A stretch of DNA of 64,000 nt from Megachile rotundata (Eukaryota > Arthropoda > Insecta > Hymenoptera > Megachilidae). Under the pieces are notes generated by a model. The model was not told where the DNA came from. It searched no databases and saw only the letters and a program-made list of their open reading frames with translations. Made by a program: the position numbers and the translations under genes. Of the stretch, positions 15,501 to 33,500 are shown piece after piece. The stretch covers positions 1,426,001 through 1,490,000 of the forward strand of contig NC_134988.1 in the NCBI RefSeq assembly GCF_050947335.1, read 5' to 3'. Position 1 is the stretch's first letter, and each line of letters opens with the position of its first letter.

Positions 15501-16577
15501 ACAATTACAATCATACATCACAATCATACAATCACAATCATACAATCGCAATCATACAATCACAATCATACAATCGCAATCATACAATTACAATATCCCA
15601 AATACAATCTCCCAAATACAATCTCCCAGATACAATCATACAATCACAATCATACAATCATAATCATACAATCACAATCATACAATCACAATCATACTAT
15701 CACAATCATACAATCACGATCATACAATCACAATCATACAATCACAATCATGCAATCACAATCATACATTCAAAATCATGCTATCACAATCATACAATCA
15801 CAATCATGCAATCAAAATCATACAATCATAATCATACAATCACAATCATACAATCACAATCGTACAATCACAATCGTACAATCACAATCGCACAACCGCA
15901 ATCAGACAATCACAATCATACAATCGCAAGCATACAATCACATTCATACAATCTCAATCATACAATCTCAATCATACAATCACAATCATACAATCATAAT
16001 CATACAATTACAATCATACAATCACAATCATGCAATCACAATCATACAATCACAATCATACATTCAAAATCATGCAATCACAATCATACAATCACAATCA
16101 TGCAATCACAATCATACAATCACAATCATACAATCACTATCATACAATCACAATCATACAATCACAATCATACAATCGCAAGCATACAATCACATTCATA
16201 CAATCTCAATCATACAATCTCAATCATACAATCACAATCATACAATTACAATCATACAATTACAATCATACAATCACAATCATACAATCACAATCATACT
16301 ATCACAATCATACAATCACAATCATACAATCACAATTATACAATCACAATCATACAATCACAATCATACATTCAAAATCATACAATCACAATCATACAAT
16401 CGCAATCATACAATCACAATCATACAATCGCAATCATACAATAACAATCTCCCAAATACAATCTCCCAAATACAATCATACAATCACAATCATACAATCA
16501 CAATCATACAATCACAATCATACAATCACAATCATACAATCACAATCATACAATCACAATCATACAATCGAATTCAT
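12507..16577 (+). repeat. 4.08-kb tandem duplication, copy 2
   Basis: Copy 2 is joined to copy 1 at a exact unit boundary. The EcoRI-bearing unit at 12,493-12,506 is followed by acaattacaatcat, the left edge of copy 1, instead of the acaatcgcaatcat that follows the equivalent unit at 16,564. Copy 2 ends where copy 1 did (EcoRI sites 12,499 and 16,570). Differences from copy 1 are few, for example acaatcacaatcat near 15,238 where copy 1 has acaatcagaatcat near 11,180. The last 1.1 kb also belongs to the 12-kb block. Confidence 0.92.
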
Positions 16578-19500
16578 ACAATCGCAATCATACAATCACA
16601 ATCATACAATCGCAATCATACAATCACAATCATACAATCACAATCATACAATCACAATCATACAATCGAATTCATACAATCGCAATCATACAATCACAAT
16701 CATACAATCGCAATCATACAATTACAATCTCCCAAATACAATCTCCCAAATACAATCATACAATCACAATCATACAATCATAATCATACAATCACAATCA
16801 TACAATCACAATCATACAATCACAATCATACAATCACAATCATGCAATCACAACCATACAATCACAATCATGCAATCACTATCATACAATCACAATCATA
16901 CATTCAAAATCATGCAATCACATTCATACAATCACAATCATACAATCACAATCATACAATCGCAAGCATACAATCACATTCATACAATCTCAATCATACA
17001 ATCTCAATCATACAATCACAATCATGCAATCATAATCATACAATCACAATCATACAATCATAATCATACAATCACAATCATACAATCACAATCATACAAT
17101 CACAATCATACTATCACAATCATACAATCACGATCATACAATCACAATCATACAATCACAATCATGCAATCACAATCATACATTCAAAATCATGCAATCA
17201 CAATTATACAATCACAATCATGCAATCACAATCGTACAATCATAATCATACAATTACAATCTCCCAAATACAATCTCCCAAATACAATCATACAATCACA
17301 ATCATACAATCACAATCATACAATCACAATCATACAATCGAATTCATACAATCGCAATCATACAATCACAATCATACAATCACAATCATACATTCAAAAT
17401 CATGCAATCACAATTATACAATCACAATCATACAATCACAATCGTACAATCACAATCGTACAATCACAATCGCACAACCACAATCAGACAATCACAATCA
17501 TACAATCACAATCATACAATCACAATCATACAATCACAATCATACTATCACAATCATACAATCACGATCATACAATCACAATCATACAATCACAATCATG
17601 CAATCACAATCATACATTCAAAATCATGCAATCACAATTATACAATCACAATCATACAATCACAATCGTACAATCACAATCGTACAATCACAATCGCACA
17701 ACCACAATCAGACAATCACAATCATACAATCACAATCATACAATCACAATCATACAATCACAAACATACAATCACAATCATACAATCACAATCATACAAT
17801 CACAATCATACAATCACAATCATGCAATCACAAAAATACAATCATAATCATACAATCGCAGTCATACAATCACAATCATACAAACACAATCATACAATCA
17901 CAATCATACAATCATAATCATACAATTACAATCATACATCACAATCATACAATCACAATCATACAATCGCAATCATACAATTACAATCTCCCAAATACAA
18001 TCTCCCAAATACAATCATACAATCACAATCATACAATCACAATCATACAATCACAATCATACAATCGAATTCATACAATCGCAATCATACAATCACAATC
18101 ATACAATCGCAATCATACAATTACAATCTCCCAAATACAATCTCCCAAATACAATCTCCCAAATACAATCATACAATCACAATCATACAATCATAATCAT
18201 ACAATCACAATCATACAATCACAATCATGCAATCACAATCATACATTCAAAATCATGCAATCACAATCATACAATCACAATCATGCAATCACAATCATAC
18301 AATCATAATCATACAACCACAATCGTACAATCACAATCGTACAATCACAATCGTACAATCACAATCGCACAACCACAATCAGACAATCACAATCATACAA
18401 TCACAATCATACAATCACAATCATACAATCACAATCATGCAATCACAAAAATACAATCATAATCATACAATCACAATCATACAATCGCAATCATACAATC
18501 ACAATCATACAATCATAATAATACAATCACAATCATACAATCATAATCATACAATTACAATCATACATCACAATCATACAATCACAATCATACAATCGCA
18601 ATCATACAATTACAATCTCCCAAATACAATCTCCCAAATACAATCTCCCAAATACAATCATACAATCACAATCATACAATCACAATCATACAATCACAAT
18701 CATACAATCACAATCATACAATCACAATCATACTATCACAATCATACAATCACAATCATACAATCACAATCATACAATCACAATCATACAATCACAATCA
18801 TACATTCAAAATCATGCAATCACAACCATACAATCACAATCATGCAATCACAATCGTACAATCACAATCATTCATTCAAAATCATGCAATCACAATCATA
18901 CAATCACAATCATACAATTACAATCATACATCACAATCATACAATCACAATCATACAATCGCAATCATACAATCACAATCATACAATCGCAATCATACAA
19001 TTACAATCTCCCAAATACAATCTCCCATATACAATCATACAATTACTATCATACAACCACAATCATACAATCACAATCATGCAATCACAATCATACATTC
19101 AAAATCATGCAATCACAATCATACAATCACAATCATGCAATCACGATCATACAATCATAATCATACAATCACAATCATACAATCACAATCATACAATCAC
19201 AATCATACATTCAAAATCATGCAATCACAATCATACAAACACAATCATGCAATCACAATCATACAATCACAATCATACAATCACAATCATACAATCACAA
19301 TCATACAATCACAATCATACAATCACAATCATACAATCACAATCATACAATCACAATAACGCAATCACAATCATACAATCACAATCATACAATCACAATC
19401 ATGCAATCACAATCATACAATCACAATCATACATTCAAAATCATGCAATCACAATCATACAATCGCAAGCATACAATCACATTCATACAATCTCAATCAT

Positions 19501-19603
19501 ACAATCTCAATCATACAATCACAATCATACAATCATAATCATACAATTACAATCATACATCACAATCATACAATCACAATCATACAATCGCAATCATACA
19601 ATT

Positions 19604-19687
19604 ACAATCTCCCAAATACAATCTCCCAAATACAATCTCCCAAATACAATCTCCCAAATACAACCTCCCAAATACAATCTCCCAAAT
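19604..19687 (+). repeat. Six-unit acaatctcccaaat block inside a split unit
   Basis: Six 14-bp units of the acaatctcccaaat type stand in a row; the fifth is acaacctcccaaat. The block is preceded by the hexamer acaatt and followed by the octamer acaatcat, which together make the common unit acaattacaatcat. It is the longest block of this type that I saw. Its partner in block B lies at 31,397-31,480. Other blocks hold one to five units; five-unit blocks lie near 43,710, 46,310, 47,190, 48,490 and 50,380. Confidence 0.9.
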
Positions 19688-22503
19688 ACAATCATACAAT
19701 CACAATCATACAATCATAATCATATAATCGCAATCATACATCACAATCATACAATCACAATCATACAATCACAATCATACAATCACAATCATACAATCAC
19801 AATCATACAATCACAATCATACAATCACAATAATGCAATCACAAAAATACAATCATAATCATACAACCACAATCACACTATCACAATCATACAATCACAA
19901 TCAAACAATCACAATCATACAATCACAATCATACATTCAAAATCATGCAATCACAACCATACAATCACAATCACGCAATCACAATCATACAATCACAATC
20001 ATACATTCAAAGTCATGCAATCACAACCATACAATCACAATCACGCAATCACAATCATACAATCACAATCATACATTCAAAATCATGCAATCACAATCAT
20101 ACAATCATAATCATACAATTACAATCATACATCACAATCATGCAATCACAATCATACAATCATAATCATACAATCACAATCATACAATCACAATCATACA
20201 ATCACAATCATACATTCAAAATCATGCAATCACAATCATACAATCACAATCATGCAATCACAATCATACAATCACAATCATACATTCAAAATCATGCAAT
20301 CACAGTCATACAATCACAATCATGCAATCACAATCATACAATCACAATCATACAATCACAATCATACAATCACAATCATACAATCACAATCATACAATAA
20401 CAATCATACAATCACAATCATACAATCGAATTCATACAATCGCAATCACACAATCACAATCATACAATCACAATCATACAATCACAATCATACAATCACA
20501 ATCATACAATCACAATCATACAATCGCAGTCATACAATCACAATCATACAAACATAATCATACAATCACAATCATACAATCATAATCATACAATTACAAT
20601 CATACATCACAATCATACAATCGCAATCATACAATCGCAATCATACAATCACAATCATACAATCACAATCATACAATCACAATCATACAATCACAATCAT
20701 ACAATCACAATCATACATTCAAAATCATGCAATCACAATCATACAATCACAATCATACAATCACAATCATACAATCACAATCATACAATCGCGAGCATAC
20801 AATCACATTCATACAATCTCAATCATACAATCTCAATCATACAATCACAATCATACAATCACAATCATACAATTGCAATCATACATCACAATCATACAAT
20901 CACAATCATACAATCGCAATCATACAATCGCAATCATACAATTACAATCTCCCAAATACAATCTCCCAAATACAATCTCCCAAATACAATCATACAATCA
21001 CAATCATACAACCACAATCATACAATCACAATCATGCAATCACAATCATACATTCAAAATCATGCAATCACAATCATACAATCACAATCATGCAATCACG
21101 ATCATACAATCATAATCATACAATCACAATCATACAATCACAATCATACAATCACAATCATACAATCACAATCATACATTCAAAATCATGCAATCACAAT
21201 CATACAATCACAATCATGCAATCACAATCATACAATCACAATCATACAATCACAATCATACAATCACAATCATACAATCGCAAGCATACAATCACAATCA
21301 TACAATCTCAATCATACAATCTCAATCATACAATCACAATCATACAATCATAATCATACAATTACAATCATACATCACAATCATACAATCGCAATCATAC
21401 AATCGCAATCATACAATCACAATCATACAATCGCAATCATACAATTACAATCTCCCAAATACAATCTCCCAAATACAATCTCCCAAATACAATCATACAA
21501 TCACAATCATACAACCACAATCATACAATCACAATCATGCAATCACAATCATACATTCAAAATCATGCAATCACAATCATACAATCACAATCATGCAATC
21601 ACGATCATACAATCATAATCATACAATCACAATCATACAATCACAATCATACAATCACAATCATACAATCACAATCATACATTCAAAATCATGCAATCAC
21701 AATCATACAATCACAATCATGCAATCACAATCATACAATCACAATCATACAATCACAATCATACAATCACAATCATACAATCGCAAGCATACAATCACAA
21801 TCATACAATCTCAATCATACAATCTCAATCATACAATCACAATCATACAATCATAATCATACAATTACAATCATACATCACAATCATACAATCGCAATCA
21901 TACAATCGCAATCATACAATCACAATCATACAATCGCAATCATACAATTACAATCTCCCAAATACAATCTCCCAAATACAATCATACAATCGCAATCATA
22001 CAATTACAATCTCCCAAATACAATCATACAATCACAATCATACAATCATAATCATACAATCACAATCGTACAATCACAATCGTACAATCACAATCGTACA
22101 ATCACAATCGCACAACCACAATCAGGCAATCACAATCATACAATCACAATCATACAATCACAATCATACAATCACAATCATACAATCACAATCATACAAT
22201 CACAATCATACAATCACAATCATGCAATCACAAAAATACAATCATAATCATACAATCACAATCATACAATCGCAATCATACAATCACAATCATACAATCA
22301 CAATCATACAATCACAATCATACAACCACAATCACACTATCACAATCATACAATCACAATCATACAATCACAATCATACATTCAAGATCATGCAATCACA
22401 ACCATACAATCACAATCACGCAATCACAATCATACAATCACAATCATACATTCAAAATCATGCAATCACAATCATACAATCATAATCATACAATTACAAT
22501 CAT

Positions 22504-22516
22504 ACGTCACAATCAT
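22504..22516 (+). repeat. CpG variant of the 13-bp unit (acgtcacaatcat)
   Basis: This is a 13-bp phase-shifting unit with G in place of the third-position A, giving acg. It is the only example of this form I noticed. It sits in the part of block A that is missing from block B. Confidence 0.85.
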
Positions 22517-25500
22517 ACAATCACAATCATACAATCGCAAACATACAATCACAATCATACAATCGCAATCATACAATTACAATCTCCCAAATACAATCTC
22601 CCAAATACAATCATACAATCACAATCATACATTCAAAATCATGCAATCACAACCGTACAATCACAATCATGCAACCACAATCATACAATCACAATCATAC
22701 ATTCACAATCATGCAATCACAATCATACAATCACAATCATACAATCACAATCATGCAATCACAATCATACAATCACAATCATACATTCAAAATCATGCAA
22801 TCACAATCATACAATCGCAAGCATACAATCACAATCATACAATCACAATCATACATTCAAAATCATGCAATCACAATCATACAATCACAATCATGCAATC
22901 ACAATCATACAATCACAATCATGCATTCAAAATCATGCAATCACAATCATACAATCACAATCATGCAATCACAATCATACAATCACAATCATACAATCAC
23001 AATCATACAATCACAATCATACAATCGAATTCATACAATCGCAATCATACAATCACAATCATACAATCGCAATCATACAATTACAATCTCCCAAATACAA
23101 TCTCCCAAATACAATCATACAATCCCAATCATACAATCATAATCATACAATCACAATCATACAATCACAATCATACAATCACAATCATACTATCACAATC
23201 ATACAATCACAATCATACAATCACAATCATACAATCACAATCATGCAATCACAATCATACATTCAAAATCATGCAATCACAATCATACAATCACAATCAT
23301 GCAATCACAATCATACAATCATAATCATACAATCACAATCATACAATCACAATCGTACAATCACAATCGTACAATCACAATCGCACAACCACAATCAGAC
23401 AATCACAATCATACAATCACAATCATACAATCACAATCATACAATCACAATCATACAATCACAATCATGCAATCACAAAAATACAATCATAATCATACAA
23501 TCACAATCATACAATCGCAATCATACAATCACAATCATACAATCATAATCATACAATCACAATCATACAATCATAATCATACAATTACAATCATACATCA
23601 CAATCATACAATCACAATCATACAATCGCAATCATACAATCGCAATCATACAATTACAATCTCCCAAATACAATCTCCCAAATACAATCATACAATCACA
23701 ATCATACAATCACAATCATACAATCACAATCATACAATCGCAATCATACAATCGCAATCATACAATTACAATCTGCCAAATACAATCTCCCAAATACAAT
23801 CATACAATCACAATCATACAATCACAATCATACAATCACAATCATGCAATCACAATCATACAATCACAATCATACAATCACAATCATACAATCACAATCA
23901 TACAATCGAATTAATACAATCGCAATCATACAATCACAATCATACAATCGCAATCATACAAATACAATCTCCCAAATACAATCTCCCAAATACAATCATA
24001 CAATCACAATCATACAATCATAATCATACAATCACAATCATACAATCACAATCATACAATCACAATCATACTATCACAATCATACAATCACAATCATACA
24101 ATCACAATCATACAATCACAATCATGCAATCACCATCATACATTCAAAATCATGCAATCACAATCATACAATTACAATCATGCAATCACAATCATACAAT
24201 CATAATCATACAATCACAATCATACAATCACAATCGTACAATCACAACCGTACAATCACAATCGCACAACCACAATCAGACAATCACAATCATACAATCA
24301 CAATCATACTATCACAATCATACAATCACAATCATACAATCACAATCATACAATCACAATCATACAATCACAATCATGCAATCACAATCATACAATCACA
24401 ATCATACAGTCACAATCATACAATCGCAAGCATACAATCACAATCATACAATCTCAATCATACAATCTCAATCATACAATCACAATCATACAATCATAAT
24501 CATACAATTACAATCATACATCACAATCATAAAATCACAATCATACAATCGCAATCATACAATCACAATCATACAATCGCAATCATACAATCACAATCAT
24601 ACAATCACAATCATACATTCAAAATCATGCAATCACAACCATACAATCACAATCATGCAATCACAATCATACAATCACAATCATACATTCAAAATCATGC
24701 AATCACAATCATACAATCACAATCATACAATCACAATCATACAATCGCGAGCATACAATCACATTCATACAATCTCAATCATACAATCTCAATCATACAA
24801 TCACAATCATACAATCACAATCATACAATTGCAATCATACATCACAATCATACAATCACAATCATACAATCGCAATCATACAATCGCAATCATACAATTA
24901 CAATCTCCCAAATACAATCTCCCAAATACAATCTCCCAAATACAATCATACAATCACAATCATACAACCACAATCATACAATCACAATCATGCAATCACA
25001 ATCATACATTCAAAATCATGCAATCACAATCATACAATCACAATCATGCAATCACGATCATACAATCATAATCATACAATCACAATCATACAATCACAAT
25101 CATACAATCACAATCATACATTCAAAATCATGCAATCACAATCATACAATCACAATCATGCAATCACAATCATACAATCATAATCATACAATCACAATCA
25201 TACAATCACAATCGTACAATCACAATCGTACAATCACAATCGCACAACCACAATCAGACAATCACAATCATACAATCACAATCATACAATCACAATCATA
25301 CAATCACAATCATACTATCACAATCATACAATCACAATCATGCAATCACAAAAATACAATCATAATCATACAATCACAATCATACAATCACAATCGTACA
25401 ATCACAATCGTACAATCACAATCGCACAACCACAATCAGACAATCACAATCATACAATCACAATCATACAATCACAATCATACAATCACAATCATACTAT

Positions 25501-27523
25501 CACAATCATACAATCACAATCATGCAATCACAAAAATACAATCATAATCATACAATCACAATCATACAATCGCAATCATACAATCACAATCATACAATCG
25601 CAATCATACAATTACAATCTCCCAAATACAATCTCCCAAATACAATCATACAATCACAATCATACAATCACAATCATACAATCACAATCATACAATCGCA
25701 ATCATACAATCGCAATCATACAATTACAATCTCCCAAATACAATCTCCCAAATACAATCATACAATCACAATCATACAATCACAATCATACAATCACAAT
25801 CATACAATCGCAATCATACAATCGCAATCATACAATTACAATCTCCCAAATACAATCTCCCAAATACAATCATACAATCACAATCATACAATCACAATCA
25901 TACAATCACAATCATACAATCACAATCATGCAATCACAATCATACAATCACAATCATACAATCACAATCATACAATCACAATCATACAATCGAATTCATA
26001 CAATCGCAATCATACAATCACAATCATACAATCGCAATCATACAAATACAATCTCCCAAATACAATCTCCCAAATACAATCATACAATCACAATCATACA
26101 ATCATAATCATACAATCACAATCATACAATCACAATCATACAATCACAATCATACTATCACAATCATACAATCACAATCATACAATCACAATCATACAAT
26201 CACAATCATGCAATCACAATCATACATTCAAAATCATGCAATCACAATCATACAATTACAATCATGCAATCACAATCATACAATCTCAATCATACAATCT
26301 CAATCATACAATCACAATCATACAATCATAATCATACAATTACAATCATACAATCACAATCATACTATCACAATCATACAATCACAATCATACAATCACA
26401 ATCATGCAATCACAATCATACAATCACAATCATACATTCAAAATCATGCAATCATAATCATACAATCGCAAGCATACAATCACATTCATACAATCTCAAT
26501 CATACAATCTCAATCATACAATCACAATCATACAATCATAATCATACAATTACAATCATACAATTACAATCATACATCACAATCATACAATCACAATCAT
26601 ACAATCGCAATCATACAATTACAATCTCCCAAATACAATCTCCCAAATACAATCTCCCAAATACAACCTCCCAAATACAATCTCCCAAATACAATCATAC
26701 AATCACAATCATACAATCATAATCATACAATCGCAATCATACATCACAATCATACAATCACAATCATACAATCACAATCATACAATCACAATCATACAAT
26801 CACAATCATACAATCACAATCATGCAATCACAAAAATACAATCATAATCATACAATCACAATCATACAATCGCAATCATACAATCACAATCATACAATCA
26901 CAATCATACAATCACAATCATACAACCACAATCACACTATCACAATCATACAATCACAATCAAACAATCACAATCATACAATCACAATCATACATTCAAA
27001 ATCATGCAATCACAACCATACAATCACAATCACGCAATCACAATCATACAATCACAATCATACATTCAAAGTCATGCAATCACAACCATACAATCACAAT
27101 CACGCAATCACAATCATACAATCACAATCATACATTCAAAATCATGCAATCACAATCATACAATCACAATCATACAACCACAATCATACAATCAAAATCA
27201 TGCAATCACAATCATACATTCAAAATCATGCAATCACAATCATACAATCACAATCATGCAATCACGATCATACAATCATAATCATACAATCACAATCATA
27301 CAATCACAATCATACAATCACAATCATACAATCACAATCATACATTCAAAATCATGCAATCACAATCATACAATCACAATCATGCAATCACAATCATACA
27401 ATCACAATCATACATTCAAAATCATGCAATCACAATCATACAATCACAATCATGCAATCACAATCATACAATCACAATCATACAATCACAATCATACAAT
27501 CACAATCATACAATCACAATCAT

Positions 27524-30500
27524 ACAATCACAATCATACAATCATAATCATACAATTACAATCATACAATTACAATCATACATCACAATCATACAATCAC
27601 AATCATACAATCGCAATCATACAATCACAATCATACAATCGCAATCATACAATTACAATATCCCAAATACAATCTCCCAAATACAATCTCCCAGATACAA
27701 TCATACAATCACAATCATACAATCATAATCATACAATCACAATCATACAATCACAATCATACTATCACAATCATACAATCACGATCATACAATCACAATC
27801 ATACAATCACAATCATGCAATCACAATCATACATTCAAAATCATGCTATCACAATCATACAATCACAATCATGCAATCAAAATCATACAATCATAATCAT
27901 ACAATCACAATCATACAATCACAATCGTACAATCACAATCGTACAATCACAATCGCACAACCGCAATCAGACAATCACAATCATACAATCGCAAGCATAC
28001 AATCACATTCATACAATCTCAATCATACAATCTCAATCATACAATCACAATCATACAATCATAATCATACAATTACAATCATACAATCACAATCATGCAA
28101 TCACAATCATACAATCACAATCATACATTCAAAATCATGCAATCACAATCATACAAACACAATCATGCAATCACAATCATACAATCACAATCATACAATC
28201 ACTATCATACAATCACAATCATACAATCACAATCATACAATCGCAAGCATACAATCACATTCATACAATCTCAATCATACAATCTCAATCATACAATCAC
28301 AATCATACAATTACAATCATACAATTACAATCATACAATCACAATCATACAATCACAATCATACTATCACAATCATACAATCACAATCATACAATCACAA
28401 TTATACAATCACAATCATACAATCACAATCATACAATCACAATCATACATTCAAAATCATACAATCACAATCATACAATCGCAATCATACAATCACAATC
28501 ATACAATCGCAATCATACAATAACAATCTCCCAAATACAATCTCCCAAATACAATCATACAATCACAATCATACAATCACAATCATACAATCACAATCAT
28601 ACAATCACAATCATACAATCACAATCATACAATCACAATCATACAATCGAATTCATACAATCGCAATCATACAATCACAATCATACAATCGCAATCATAC
28701 AATCACAATCATACAATCACAATCATACAATCACAATCATACAATCGAATTCATACAATCGCAATCATACAATCACAATCATACAATCGCAATCATACAA
28801 TTACAATCTCCCAAATACAATCTCCCAAATACAATCATACAATCACAATCATACAATCATAATCATACAATCACAATCATACAATCACAATCATACAATC
28901 ACAATCATACAATCACAATCATGCAATCACAACCATACAATCACAATCATGCAATCACTATCATACAATCACAATCATACATTCAAAATCATGCAATCAC
29001 ATTCATACAATCACAATCATACAATGACAATCATACAATCGCAAGCATACAATCACATTCATACAATCTCAATCATACAATCTCAATCATACAATCACAA
29101 TCATGCAATCATAATCATACAATCACAATCATACAATCATAATCATACAATCACAATCATACAATCACAATCATACAATCACAATCATACTATCACAATC
29201 ATACAATCACGATCATACAATCACAATCATACAATCACAATCATGCAATCACAATCATACATTCAAAATCATGCAATCACAATTATACAATCACAATCAT
29301 GCAATCACAATCGTACAATCATAATCATACAATTACAATCTCCCAAATACAATCTCCCAAATACAATCATACAATCACAATCATACAATCACAATCATAC
29401 AATCGAATTCATACAATCGCAATCATACAATCACAATCATACAATCACAATCATACATTCAAAATCATGCAATCACAATTATACAATCACAATCATACAA
29501 TCACAATCGTACAATCACAATCGTACAATCACAATCGCACAACCACAATCAGACAATCACAATCATACAATCACAATCATACAATCACAATCATACAATC
29601 ACAATCATACTATCACAATCATACAATCACGATCATACAATCACAATCATACAATCACAATCATGCAATCACAATCATACATTCAAAATCATGCAATCAC
29701 AATTATACAATCACAATCATACAATCACAATCGTACAATCACAATCGTACAATCACAATCGCACAACCACAATCAGACAATCACAATCATACAATCACAA
29801 TCATACAATCACAATCATACAATCACAATCATACAATCACAATCATACAATCACAATCATACAATCACAATCATACAATCACAATCATGCAATCACAAAA
29901 ATACAATCATAATCATACAATCGCAGTCATACAATCACAATCATACAAACACAATCATACAATCACAATCATACAATCATAATCATACAATTACAATCAT
30001 ACATCACAATCATACAATCACAATCATACAATCGCAATCATACAATTACAATCTCCCAAATACAATCTCCCAAATACAATCATACAATCTCCCAAATACA
30101 ATCATACAATCACAATCATACAATCACAATCATACAATCACAATCATACAATCGAATTCATACAATCGCAATCATACAATCACAATCATACAATCGCAAT
30201 CATACAATTACAATCTCCCAAATACAATCTCCCAAATACAATCTCCCAAATACAATCATACAATCACAATCATACAATCATAATCATACAATCACAATCA
30301 TACAATCACAATCATGCAATCACAATCATACATTCAAAATCATGCAATCACAATCATACAATCACAATCATGCAATCACAATCATACAATCATAATCATA
30401 CAACCACAATCGTACAATCACAATCGTACAATCACAATCGTACAATCACAATCGCACAACCACAATCAGACAATCACAATCATACAATCACAATCATACA

Positions 30501-33500
30501 ATCACAATCATACAATCACAATCATGCAATCACAAAAATACAATCATAATCATACAATCACAATCATACAATCGCAATCATACAATCACAATCATACAAT
30601 CATAATAATACAATCACAATCATACAATCATAATCATACAATTACAATCATACATCACAATCATACAATCACAATCATACAATCGCAATCATACAATTAC
30701 AATCTCCCAAATACAATCTCCCAAATACAATCTCCCAAATACAATCATACAATCACAATCATACAATCACAATCATACAATCACAATCATACAATCACAA
30801 TCATACAATCACAATCATACTATCACAATCATACAATCACAATCATACAATCACAATCATACAATCACAATCATACAATCACAATCATACATTCAAAATC
30901 ATGCAATCACAACCATACAATCACAATCATGCAATCACAATCGTACAATCACAATCATTCATTCAAAATCATGCAATCACAATCATACAATCACAATCAT
31001 ACAATTACAATCATACATCACAATCATACAATCACAATCATACAATCGCAATCATACAATCACAATCATACAATCGCAATCATACAATTACAATCTCCCA
31101 AATACAATCTCCCATATACAATCATACAATCACAATCATACAATCACAATAACGCAATCACAATCATACAATCACAATCATACAATCACAATCATGCAAT
31201 CACAATCATACAATCACAATCATACATTCAAAATCATGCAATCACAATCATACAATCGCAAGCATACAATCACATTCATACAATCTCAATCATACAATCT
31301 CAATCATACAATCACAATCATACAATCATAATCATACAATTACAATCATACATCACAATCATACAATCACAATCATACAATCGCAATCATACAATTACAA
31401 TCTCCCAAATACAATCTCCCAAATACAATCTCCCAAATACAATCTCCCAAATACAACCTCCCAAATACAATCTCCCAAATACAATCATACAATCACAATC
31501 ATACAATCATAATCATATAATCGCAATCATACATCACAATCATACAATCACAATCATACAATCACAATCATACAATCACAATCATACAATCACAATCATA
31601 CAATCACAATCATACAATCACAATAATGCAATCACAAAAATACAATCATAATCATACAACCACAATCACACTATCACAATCATACAATCACAATCAAACA
31701 ATCACAATCATACAATCACAATCATACATTCAAAATCATGCAATCACAACCATACAATCACAATCACGCAATCACAATCATACAATCACAATCATACATT
31801 CAAAGTCATGCAATCACAACCATACAATCACAATCACGCAATCACAATCATACAATCACAATCATACATTCAAAATCATGCAATCACAATCATACAATCA
31901 TAATCATACAATTACAATCATACATCACAATCATGCAATCACAATCATACAATCATAATCATACAATCACAATCATACAATCACAATCATACAATCACAA
32001 TCATAAATTCAAAATCATGCAATCACAATCATACAATCACAATCATGCAATCACAATCATACAATCACAATCATACATTCAAAATCATGCAATCACAGTC
32101 ATACAATCACAATCATGCAATCACAATCATACAATCACAATCATACAATCACAATCATACAATCACAATCATACAATCACAATCATACAATAACAATCAT
32201 ACAATCACAATCATACAATCGAATTCATACAATCGCAATCACACAATCACAATCATACAATCACAATCATACAATCACAATCATACAATCACAATCATAC
32301 AATCACAATCATACAATCACAATCATACAATCGCAGTCATACAATCACAATCATACAAACATAATCATACAATCACAATCATACAATCATAATCATACAA
32401 TTACAATCATACATCACAATCATACAATCGCAATCATACAATCGCAATCATACAATCACAATCATACAATCACAATCATACAATCACAATCATACAATCA
32501 CAATCATACAATCACAATCATACATTCAAAATCATGCAATCACAATCATACAATCACAATCATACAATCACAATCATACAATCACAATCATACAATCGCG
32601 AGCATACAATCACATTCATACAATCTCAATCATACAATCTCAATCATACAATCACAATCATACAATCACAATCATACAATTGCAATCATACATCACAATC
32701 ATACAATCACAATCATACAATCGCAATCATACAATCGCAATCATACAATTACAATCTCCCAAATACAATCTCCCAAATACAATCTCCCAAATACAATCAT
32801 ACAATCACAATCATACAACCACAATCATACAATCACAATCATGCAATCACAATCATACATTCAAAATCATGCAATCACAATCATACAATCACAATCATGC
32901 AATCACGATCATACAATCATAATCATACAATCACAATCATACAATCACAATCATACAATCACAATCATACAATCACAATCATACATTCAAAATCATGCAA
33001 TCACAATCATACAATCACAATCATGCAATCACAATCATACAATCACAATCATACAATCACAATCATACAATCACAATCATACAATCGCAAGCATACAATC
33101 ACAATCATACAATCTCAATCATACAATCTCAATCATACAATCACAATCATACAATCATAATCATACAATTACAATCATACATCACAATCATACAATCGCA
33201 ATCATACAATCGCAATCATACAATCACAATCATACAATCGCAATCATACAATTACAATCTCCCAAATACAATCTCCCAAATACAATCTCCCAAATACAAT
33301 CATACAATCACAATCATACAACCACAATCATACAATCACAATCATGCAATCACAATCATACATTCAAAATCATGCAATCACAATCATACAATCACAATCA
33401 TGCAATCACGATCATACAATCATAATCATACAATCACAATCATACAATCACAATCATACAATCACAATCATACATTCAAAATCATGCAATCACAATCATA

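Larger units (their letters stand above)
15459..27523 (+). repeat. 12.07-kb block A (direct duplication, longer copy)
   Basis: Variant order is repeated in block B with a starting offset of 12,065. The offset then steps through 12,079, 12,065, 12,087, 11,793, 11,807, 11,234, 11,206 and 10,843 as indels accumulate. I counted seventeen 13-bp units in this block, and 12,065 equals 862 x 14 minus 3, the value expected for 17 one-base losses. The block contains the sequences related to copy 0 (17,771-20,690). Its right end is imprecise, because B passes into a uniform run of perfect units. Confidence 0.88.

Noticed and set aside
23112..23135. CCAAT box (atcccaatc, also near 34,356, 53,900 and 55,985)
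   Set aside because: These are single A-to-C changes of the unit that recur only in sister copies; one CCAAT word without other promoter elements is not evidence of a promoter.
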